Below are positions 1-6,638 of a DNA stretch of 64,000 nt, piece after piece. The stretch covers positions 122,314 to 186,313 of the forward strand of contig NZ_JBHUEE010000009.1 in the NCBI RefSeq assembly GCF_042680605.1, in the 5' to 3' direction. The stretch's first letter is position 1. Each line of letters starts with the position of its first letter. The position numbers were made by a program, and so were the translations under genes. Under the pieces are notes generated by a model. That model had not been told where the DNA came from. It saw only the letters and a program-made list of their open reading frames with translations, and did not search any database. Source of the stretch: Allobogoriella deserti (GTDB lineage: Bacteria; Actinomycetota; Actinomycetes; Actinomycetales; Actinomycetaceae).

Positions 1-1548
1 GGCGTCCTCGGCGCCGAGGATGTCGGTCAGCGCCGCGTAGCGGGTCTCGCCCTCGACCTCGTCCGACATCAGACCCATCGCGATACCTGCCACCGGCGCG
101 CGCAGCGGCACACCGGCGTTGAGCATGGCGAGGGTGGAGGCGCACACCGATCCCATCGAGGTCGATCCGTTGGACCCGAGGGCCTCGGAAACCTGCCGGA
201 TGGCGTACGGGAACTCCTCGCGCGTGGGCAGCACCGGAACGAGCGCGCGCTCGGCGAGCGCACCGTGCCCGATCTCGCGGCGCTTGGGCGATCCCACGCG
301 GCCGGTCTCACCGGTGGAGTACGGCGGGAAGTTGTAGTTGTGCATGTACCGCTTGCGGGTGACCGGGCTGAGCGTGTCGAGCTGCTGCTCCATGCGCAGC
401 ATGTTCAGCGTGGTCACGCCCAGGATCTGGGTCTCGCCGCGCTCGAACAGCGCCGAACCGTGCACCCGCGGGAGCACCTCGACCTCGGCCGAGAGGGTGC
501 GGATGTCCTTCAGCCCGCGGCCGTCGATCCGCACGCCGTCGGTCAGCACGCGGCGGCGGATGGCGTCCTTGGTGACTGAGCGGTAGGCAGCGGCGAGCTC
601 CTTCTCACGCTCACCGAACCGGTCACCGAGCGCCTCGAGCATGCGGTTCTTGATCTCGTCGAGCTTGCTCTCGCGCTCCTGCTTGCCGACGATCTGGATG
701 GCGTCGGCGAGTTCGCCACGCACCTGCTCCTCGACGGCGGCGTAGGCGTCGTCGGCGTAGTCCGGGAACAGGGGGAACTCCGCCGTCGGCTTGGCGGTCG
801 CGGCGGCCAGCTCGGACTGTGCCTCGCACAGGGCCCGGATGAAGGGCTTGGCGGCCTCGAGTCCCTCGGCCACGACCTCCTCGGTCGGCGCCCCCGCGCC
901 CTGCTCCTTGATGAGCGTCCAGGCGTTGTCGGTGGCCTCGGCCTCGACCATCATGATCGCCACGTCGTCACCGACGATGCGACCGGCCACGACCATCGAG
1001 AAGACGGCGTTCTCCAGTTCGCTGTAGCGCGGGAACGCGACCCAGTGGCCGTCGATCAGCGCCAGGCGGGTACCGCCGATCGGGCCGGAGAAGGGCAGCC
1101 CGGAGATCTGCGTGGAGATCGAGGCGGCGTTGATCGCGACGACGTCGTAGGCGTCGTCGGGGTGCACGGCGAGGATGGTCTCGACGAGCTGGACCTCATT
1201 GCGCAGGCCCTTGACGAACGACGGCCGCAGCGGCCGGTCGATGAGTCGGCAGGCGAGGATGGCCTCGGTCGAGGGTCGGCCCTCGCGGCGGAAGAACGAG
1301 CCGGGGATCTTGCCGGCGGCGTACTGGCGCTCCTCGACGTCGACGGTGAGCGGGAAGAAGTCGAACTGCTCTTTGGGGTGCTTACCCACCGAGGTGGCGG
1401 ACAGCACCATCGTCTCGTCGTCGAGATAGGCGACGGCGGAGCCGGCGGCCTGACGGGCCAGACGGCCCGTCTCGAAACGGACGGTGCGGGTGCCGAACTT
1501 GCCGTTGTCGATGACGGCTTCGGCGGACGTGATCTCGGGACCCTCCAC
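1..1548 (-). CDS. pnp: Polynucleotide phosphorylase, N-terminal 516 residues (cut by window edge)
   Basis: PNPase degrades RNA from the 3' end by phosphorolysis and is a core part of the bacterial RNA-decay machinery. The frame opens with a GTG at 1548-1546, preceded by AAGGAG at 1554-1559, and stays open to position 1. The translation begins MEGPEITSAEAVIDNG and carries the first RNase PH-like core (FDFFPLTVD, GSFFRREGRPST, RLIDRPLRPSF), the all-helical linker, and the second core (RIDGRGLKDIR, SGSALFERGETQ-like segment, YNFPPYSTGE, GSPKRREIGHG). The KH and S1 RNA-binding domains lie outside the window. It follows rpsO on the same strand, the classical rpsO-pnp arrangement, but a strong hairpin separates the two genes. 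Confidence 0.97.
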   Translation of the reverse strand, partial: MEGPEITSAEAVIDNGKFGTRTVRFETGRLARQAAGSAVAYLDDETMVLSATSVGKHPKEQFDFFPLTVDVEERQYAAGKIPGSFFRREGRPSTEAILACRLIDRPLRPSFVKGLRNEVQLVETILAVHPDDAYDVVAINAASISTQISGLPFSGPIGGTRLALIDGHWVAFPRYSELENAVFSMVVAGRIVGDDVAIMMVEAEATDNAWTLIKEQGAGAPTEEVVAEGLEAAKPFIRALCEAQSELAAATAKPTAEFPLFPDYADDAYAAVEEQVRGELADAIQIVGKQERESKLDEIKNRMLEALGDRFGEREKELAAAYRSVTKDAIRRRVLTDGVRIDGRGLKDIRTLSAEVEVLPRVHGSALFERGETQILGVTTLNMLRMEQQLDTLSPVTRKRYMHNYNFPPYSTGETGRVGSPKRREIGHGALAERALVPVLPTREEFPYAIRQVSEALGSNGSTSMGSVCASTLAMLNAGVPLRAPVAGIAMGLMSDEVEGETRYAALTDILGAEDA

Positions 1549-1732
1549 GGGTACTCCTTACTTCTCGACCCGCCCGGCGGTCGACGGCCTTCGATCGAGG
1601 CCCACGGACAGCACTGCGTTCCGGAGGCCACTACCGAGGACCGGACGTACCTGACGAGCGGGGTGGTGGTTCGGTTGTTGAGTTGTCGAGTTGGTCGTTC
1701 ACGGGTGGCGCCGGAGGGCGCCCCCGCATGCA

Positions 1733-1766
1733 CGACCGGCCCGGACGGAAGAGTCCGGGCCGGTCG
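1733..1766 (-). terminator. Intrinsic terminator-like hairpin after rpsO
   Basis: A perfect 14-bp inverted repeat (1733-1746 and 1753-1766) encloses the six-base loop 1747-1752. It begins 7 nt after the rpsO stop codon. No U-tract follows, as is usual for GC-rich actinobacterial terminators. It could also act as a processing site between rpsO and pnp. Confidence 0.75.
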
Positions 1767-1772
1767 ATGGCA

Positions 1773-2042
1773 TCAGCGGCGCAGGCCGAGCCGGGCGATG
1801 AGGCTGCGGTAACGCTCGATGTCCTCCTCGGCGAGGTGCGAGAGGAGACGCTTACGCTTACCGATGAGCAGCATCAGGCCGCGGCGCGAGTGGTGGTCGT
1901 GCGCGTGCGTCTTGAAGTGCTCGGTGAGGTCCGAGATTCGGCGCGTGAGCAGCGCCACCTGGACCTCCGGCGAACCGGTGTCACCCTCGTGGGTGGCGTA
2001 CTCGCTGATGATGGACTGCTTGACGTCGGCATCGAGGGCCAT
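1773..2042 (-). CDS. rpsO: 30S ribosomal protein S15
   Basis: S15 is an 89-residue primary 16S rRNA-binding protein of the small-subunit platform. The translation starts MALDADVKQSIISEYATHEGDTGSPEVQVALLT in family style and contains the helical core and HDHHSRRGLMLLIGKRKRLL segment that contacts rRNA. The ATG at 2042 has AGGAG at 2050-2054. A longer reading frame extends upstream, but its first 18 residues look non-coding and the family start is clearly at MALDADVK. S15 represses its own translation in several bacteria; nothing specific to that can be seen here. Confidence 0.97.
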   Translation of the reverse strand: MALDADVKQSIISEYATHEGDTGSPEVQVALLTRRISDLTEHFKTHAHDHHSRRGLMLLIGKRKRLLSHLAEEDIERYRSLIARLGLRR

Positions 2043-2215
2043 ACGGGTTCTCCTGAGGTCGTTGCACGGAGCGCCGGGGCCTGTTCTCCCGGGCATGCGT
2101 CAGCCGTGGCCGGCTTCAACGGCAGCATTCAGACTATCAGCCGCGTCCGGCAGCGGGGATCCCCGGCAGGTCCACGGCGGAGCGGTGTTCGCCACATCAC
2201 TGCGGCGGTCCTCGG

Positions 2216-3211
2216 TCAGGGCTGGACCGGCACGGCCGGCCGGGCCGGCGCGGGCACGTCGAGGACCTGTGCCACGGTGGCGACGTCCTGGGCCATCTGG
2301 TCGAGCAGGGCCGGCACCCCGTCGAAGGTCACCTGCCCCCGCAGCCGCCGGAGGAGTTCGACCACGACCTCCTCGTCGTACAGGTCGAGGTCCGTGCGGC
2401 CGAGCACGTATGCCTCGACGGTGCGCTCGAGCCCCTGGAACGTCGGATTGGTGCCGACGGAGACGGCGGCGGGAAGCCGCTTGGAGGTGCCGTCGTCAGG
2501 CAGGTGGTCGGGGCGGATCAGCCAGCCGGCGTAGATGCCGTCGGCCGGGACGACGCCGAGGTCGTCGGCGCGCAGGTTCGCCGTCGGGTATCCGAGCGCC
2601 CGCCCGCGATGGGCACCGTGGACGACGACGCCGCGCACCCGGTGCGGGCGGCCGAGCACGCGAGCAGCTCCGGCCACGTCACCGGCCGACAGGAGCTCGC
2701 GGACCCAGGTCGAGGACCAGCGCCGGCCCGTCTCGGGGTCGGCGATGTCCTCGATGATCTCGACCGCGAAGCCAAGATGGCGTCCGAGCTCGGCCATCGT
2801 GTCCTTGTCGCCGGCGTTGTCCTTGCCGAAGCGCACGTCCTCCCCCACGATCACCGTGCGGGCGTGCAGCAGGTCGACGAGGTGCTCACGGACGAACTGC
2901 TCGGGCCCGGCCTGGGCGAAGTCGAGCGAGTACGGCAGGACGAGGACCGCGTCCAGCCCGCTGGCCTCGAGCCGCTCGAGCCGGTCGGTCAGCGAGGCGA
3001 TGAGCGTGAAGTCGCTCTCGGGCCGGTGCACCGTGGCCGGATGTGGGTCGAAGGTGATAGCGACCGACGTCAGAGAGGCGGTCTCGGCCTCGTTGACCGT
3101 GGCGGCGAGGACGACCTGGTGCCCGCGGTGGACGCCGTCGAACACGCCGAGGGTCGCAGCGGTCGGGCCGAGGTCGGCCGGGACCTCAGCGGCACCCCAC
3201 CACACCTGCAC
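2216..3211 (-). CDS. ribF: Bifunctional riboflavin kinase / FAD synthetase
   Basis: RibF converts riboflavin to FMN and then FMN to FAD. The 331-residue protein has an N-terminal adenylyltransferase domain with the nucleotide-binding LGVFDGVHRGH motif near residue 25, and a C-terminal flavokinase domain with GYPTANL, VSVGTNPTF and the EVVVELLRRLRGQ strand. The chosen GTG start at 3211 (VQVWWGAAEVP) has AGGAGG six bases upstream; a frame open 29 codons further upstream does not look coding. It lies downstream of truB in many actinobacteria; here a nucleoside transporter gene separates the two. Confidence 0.96.
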   Translation of the reverse strand: MQVWWGAAEVPADLGPTAATLGVFDGVHRGHQVVLAATVNEAETASLTSVAITFDPHPATVHRPESDFTLIASLTDRLERLEASGLDAVLVLPYSLDFAQAGPEQFVREHLVDLLHARTVIVGEDVRFGKDNAGDKDTMAELGRHLGFAVEIIEDIADPETGRRWSSTWVRELLSAGDVAGAARVLGRPHRVRGVVVHGAHRGRALGYPTANLRADDLGVVPADGIYAGWLIRPDHLPDDGTSKRLPAAVSVGTNPTFQGLERTVEAYVLGRTDLDLYDEEVVVELLRRLRGQVTFDGVPALLDQMAQDVATVAQVLDVPAPARPAVPVQP

Positions 3212-3351
3212 TGAAGCCTCCTGGGGAACTGCCGGGCACGGGTTCTTCGAGCCTAACGCCGATGACGGGTGGGAAAGTCCCGCCGTGGTCACTGTCACGG
3301 CATCGTCCGGTCGCGCCTCGTCGGGCTCGCCGCGGTCAGCCCGTCAGCCCG

Positions 3352-4803
3352 TCAGCCGACGAGAATGCCGGCGAGGGCCGCGGACATGAGGTTGCCGAGG
3401 GTACCTCCGGCCACGGCGCGGATGCCGAGCTTGGCGATGACGCCACGCTGCTCGGGCGCGAGCCGCCCGAGTCCGCCGAGCAGGATGGCCAACGAGCCGA
3501 GGTTGGCGAAGCCCGTCAGAGCGAAGGTGACGATCGCCTGGGTCTTGGCGGTGAACTCCTCCGCGCGCGGCGCGAAGTCGGAGAAGGCCACGAACTCGTT
3601 GAGGATGACCTTCTGGCCGAGGAAGCTGCCGGCCTCGACCGCTTCGCTGACCGGGACACCGACGGCGGCCATGACCGGGGCGAAGACGTACCCGATGAGC
3701 TGCTCGACGGACAGGTCCCCGTGCCCGAAGAGCCCGCCGACGGCACCGAGGATGAGGTTGGCCAGGGCGATGAGGGACACGAAAGCCAGCAGCATGGCTC
3801 CGACGTTCAGGGCCAGGTCCAGACCGTCCGAGGCACCACGAGAGGCCGCGTCGATGACATTGACCGGGCGCTTGTCGGCCTCCTTCTCCGCCGTGGCCGG
3901 CCGTGGCTGGGTGCCCGGACGCTCCCCGCCGGCACGGTCGACCAGCTCGTCCCGGGCGAGACTGCTGTTCCCGCGCCTGGCGCCGCGCCGGAACGAGGCC
4001 GCGAGCCGAGCGGCGAAGCCGTCCCGTTCCGCTGCGTCGCCGTCGTCGGTCCGCTCCTCACCGGCTGCGGCACCGGTGCTGCCGCGCGGCGCGGTACTGG
4101 GGGCACCGGCCTCGTCCGCACCGTCGGCGGTGGTCCCGAGATCGGTGAGGGCTCCGGCAGGAACGATGATCTTCGCGATCATGAGGCCGGCCGGCGCGGC
4201 CATGAAGCTGGCGGCGATGAGGTAGTCCAGGTTGGCGCCCATGAGGGAGTACCCCGCCAGCACCGAGCCGGCCACCGTGGTCAGTCCGCCGCACATGACA
4301 GCGAAGATCTCCGACGGCGTCATGGTCTTCAGGTAGGGCCGGATCACCAGCGGCGCCTCGGTCTGACCCACGAAGATGTTCGCCGCGGCGTTCATCGACT
4401 CCGGGCTCGTGGTGCCCAGCGCCTTGGCCAGTCCCCCGCCGATCCAGCGGGTGACGGCCTGCAGGATGCCGAGGTAGTAGAGCACGGCGGTCAACGAGGC
4501 GAAGAAGACGATGACCGGCAGAACCTGGAACGCGAAGACCGAGCCGTCCTCGGGCAGCACGCCCCCGAAGAGGAAGTCGATGCCGGCCGCCGACGCGTCG
4601 ATGACCGCCTGGACGCCGCGCGAGACGGCGGTCAGGATCCGCTGACCGAGTGGCACGTAGAGCACCAGCACACCGAAGACGACCTGGATGGCGAGGGCGA
4701 GCAGCACGGTGCGCGGCCGGATGCGGCGCCGGTCCATGGACAGCAGCCAGGCGATGAGCAGGATGAGCGCCATTCCGCCCATCCCCCACAGGACGTCGAG
4801 CAC
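3352..4803 (-). CDS. NupC-type concentrative nucleoside transporter with an extra hydrophilic loop
   Basis: This is an inner-membrane CNT-family symporter that imports nucleosides with cations. Family motifs are clear: GQTEAPLVIRPYL near residues 146-158, MTPSEIFAVMCGGLTTVAGS, NVIDAASRGASDG and NEFVAFSDF. At 483 residues it is about 80 longer than typical NupC (near 400). The excess is a charged, Ala/Gly-rich segment of about 100 residues (about 216-314, positions 3862-4158) where relatives have a short loop. The GTG start at 4803 is preceded by a purine-rich GGGAGGGG. It lies between truB and ribF on the same strand. The substrate cannot be told from sequence. Confidence 0.9.
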   Translation of the reverse strand: MLDVLWGMGGMALILLIAWLLSMDRRRIRPRTVLLALAIQVVFGVLVLYVPLGQRILTAVSRGVQAVIDASAAGIDFLFGGVLPEDGSVFAFQVLPVIVFFASLTAVLYYLGILQAVTRWIGGGLAKALGTTSPESMNAAANIFVGQTEAPLVIRPYLKTMTPSEIFAVMCGGLTTVAGSVLAGYSLMGANLDYLIAASFMAAPAGLMIAKIIVPAGALTDLGTTADGADEAGAPSTAPRGSTGAAAGEERTDDGDAAERDGFAARLAASFRRGARRGNSSLARDELVDRAGGERPGTQPRPATAEKEADKRPVNVIDAASRGASDGLDLALNVGAMLLAFVSLIALANLILGAVGGLFGHGDLSVEQLIGYVFAPVMAAVGVPVSEAVEAGSFLGQKVILNEFVAFSDFAPRAEEFTAKTQAIVTFALTGFANLGSLAILLGGLGRLAPEQRGVIAKLGIRAVAGGTLGNLMSAALAGILVG

Positions 4804-4908
4804 GACCCCTCCCCTCGGTCGGCGCGCGGCGGCGCGCCTCGGGCAGGGTGGCACAGGGCGCCGGGGACGGGCGAGCCGGGCCGGCGGCGAGTCCGCGGGC
4901 GACGCCCC

Positions 4909-5880
4909 TCAGGCGGGGTCGAGGACGAGCGCAGGTCGCGCCTTGTCACGCTCGTCCCGTAGCAGCGCGACGACGTGACCGTCGGGTGCGAGCGCGGCGA
5001 CGACGGCGTCGTGGCCGCTGAGTGCGAGGGGTCTGCCGACGCGCAGCGCGCGGGTCTCGTCCGCGTCGAGCTCGCGGGTCGCGAAGGCGGCGCGCGCGAC
5101 CTGCGTGAGGGACGTCACGGGAAGGCCGCCGGGCGCGTTCGAGGCGGTGTCCGCCTCGACGGCCGCGGCCAGGTCCTCGAGCGTGCGTGCCTCATCGAGC
5201 CCGAACGGTCCGACGCGGGTGCGCCGCAGGGCGGTCAGGTGGCCGCCGGTGCCCAGCGCCTCCCCCAGATCCCGGGCCAGGGCGCGCACGTAGGTGCCGG
5301 AGGAGCAGGAGACGAGCACCTCGAGATCGAGGACCGTGGTGTCCTCGACCTGGCGGACCACCGGCGAGTCCGTCAGCTCGAACCGGTGGACGGTGATCGG
5401 GCGGGCGTCGAGCTCGATGTCCTGACCGGCGCGGACGCGCGCATAAGACCGCCGGCCGTCGATCTTGACGGCCGAGACGGCGGACGGGACCTGCTCGATG
5501 GGACCCCGCAGGGCGGCCATGGCGTCCTCGAGCCGCGCGGTGTCCGGGGCGCAGTCCGTGCTGAGCAGACCGGCGATGCCGGGCGCGGCGGTGACCTCGC
5601 CCTCGGCGTCGTCGGTGACGGTGCGCTGGCCGAGTCGCACCGTGGCCGTGTACTCCTTGTCGGCGCCGACGAGATAGGTCAGCAGCCGGGTGGCGCGGCC
5701 GACGCCGAGGACGAGCACGCCGGTGGCCATCGGGTCGAGAGTGCCGGCGTGGCCGACCTTCTTCGTGGCCGCGAGGCGGCGTGTACGGGCGACGACGTCG
5801 TGGCTGGTCCAGCCCTGCGGCTTGTCCACGATCACCAGCCCGTCGGCGGCCGTGATCGCGCCGCGTGGGACGGTCGTCAC
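4909..5880 (-). CDS. truB: tRNA pseudouridine(55) synthase
   Basis: TruB makes pseudouridine at U55 in the T-loop of tRNAs. The 323-residue protein has the family signature VGHAGTLDPMATGVLVLGVG, with catalytic Asp49, preceded by IVDKPQGWTSHDVV. The C-terminal part contains the ARDLGEALGTGGHLTALRRTRVG segment of bacterial TruB. The GTG start at 5880 overlaps the rbfA stop by four bases (GTGA), so translation is probably coupled to rbfA. Confidence 0.97.
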   Translation of the reverse strand: MTTVPRGAITAADGLVIVDKPQGWTSHDVVARTRRLAATKKVGHAGTLDPMATGVLVLGVGRATRLLTYLVGADKEYTATVRLGQRTVTDDAEGEVTAAPGIAGLLSTDCAPDTARLEDAMAALRGPIEQVPSAVSAVKIDGRRSYARVRAGQDIELDARPITVHRFELTDSPVVRQVEDTTVLDLEVLVSCSSGTYVRALARDLGEALGTGGHLTALRRTRVGPFGLDEARTLEDLAAAVEADTASNAPGGLPVTSLTQVARAAFATRELDADETRALRVGRPLALSGHDAVVAALAPDGHVVALLRDERDKARPALVLDPA

Positions 5881-6344
5881 CGCTCGCCGTCGGTGGCGTC
5901 CTCGGCGTCGAGCTCATCGAGCTCGTCCGCCGGCCGCTTGTAGGGGTCCGCGTCTCCGGCGTAACTGGCGCCGGACGCGCGAGCGGCGAGTTCCGAGTCG
6001 CGCTCCTTGGCGGTCCGCAGAGCGTCCTCGAGGCTGGCGGCCGTCTCCGGCAGCGCGTCGGGGACGAACTCGAGCGTCGGGGTCAGGCGCACGCCGGTCT
6101 GCCGGCCCACCTCGGACCGGATCAGTCCCTTGGCGGACTCGAGCGCGGCGCCCGAGGCCGCCCGCTCCTCGTCGCTGCCGTAGACGGTGTAGAAGACCGT
6201 GGCGTGCTGCAGGTCGCCGGTCACCCGCACGTCGGTGACGGTGACGAACCCGAGCCTGGGGTCCTTGATCCGGGTGTCGAGCATGCGCGCGACGACCTGC
6301 TGGATTCGCTCGGCCAACCGCCGAGCCCGCGGTGCATCAGCCAT
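5877..6344 (-). CDS. rbfA: 30S ribosome-binding factor A
   Basis: RbfA is a small KH-fold factor that assists late 16S rRNA maturation. The 155-residue product has the family core (RIQQVVARMLDTRIKDPRLGFVTVTDVRVTGDLQHATVFYTVYG) and an acidic C-terminal tail (PADELDELDAEDATDGER). The ATG at 6344 has AAGGAGAAGG upstream. It is followed by truB with a four-base overlap. The 294-nt gap before it, after infB, is filled with strong inverted repeats, so expression of rbfA may be partly separate from infB. Confidence 0.96.
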   Translation of the reverse strand: MADAPRARRLAERIQQVVARMLDTRIKDPRLGFVTVTDVRVTGDLQHATVFYTVYGSDEERAASGAALESAKGLIRSEVGRQTGVRLTPTLEFVPDALPETAASLEDALRTAKERDSELAARASGASYAGDADPYKRPADELDELDAEDATDGER

Positions 6345-6638
6345 GTCCTTCTCCTTGCTTCATGCTCACCGTAGTCGCGGGCGGCGGCGAGGCGCCGCCA
6401 GGCGTCCGCTCCGCGACTCCGGGCCCTGGGGGCCCTGCGTCGCTCCGTGCCAGACCCACCAGCCTGTCGCGACACTCTCGCCCCCGCCCGCTTGGGCTCG
6501 GTTGTGATGCGATCGACGGGTCCCAGGGAGGCCCCGTCGGAGTGTCGCGGGGCTGGTTGGGCCTGGCCGTCCGAGCGAGGAACGAGCGAGGACTGGACGT
6601 CCCGCGACGTCCGACGGGGCCTCCCAGAAGGTGACAAC
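6345..6638. repeat. Cluster of inverted repeats between infB and rbfA
   Basis: This 294-nt gap holds no gene. It contains three pairings. (1) 6526-6541 pairs perfectly over 16 bp with 6610-6625 and extends, past a bulge, as 6545-6551 with 6601-6607. (2) 6468-6477 pairs perfectly over 10 bp with 6540-6549 and continues imperfectly out to about 6449 and 6567. (3) 6374-6380 pairs with 6411-6417, enclosing an inner 7-bp stem (6384-6390 region with 6394-6400 region). Pairings 1 and 2 compete for 6540-6551. In the apex of pairing 1 lies the 10-mer CGAGCGAGGA twice (6572-6581 and 6583-6592). Confidence 0.8.

Noticed and set aside
2155..2166. CGGGGATCCCCG palindrome between ribF and rpsO
   Set aside because: A 12-bp GC-rich palindrome is expected by chance at this composition, and no second signal supports a function.
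3255..3275. Short GTGGGA/TCCCGC hairpin between ribF and the transporter gene
   Set aside because: Only about six pairs including one wobble; too weak to call a terminator.
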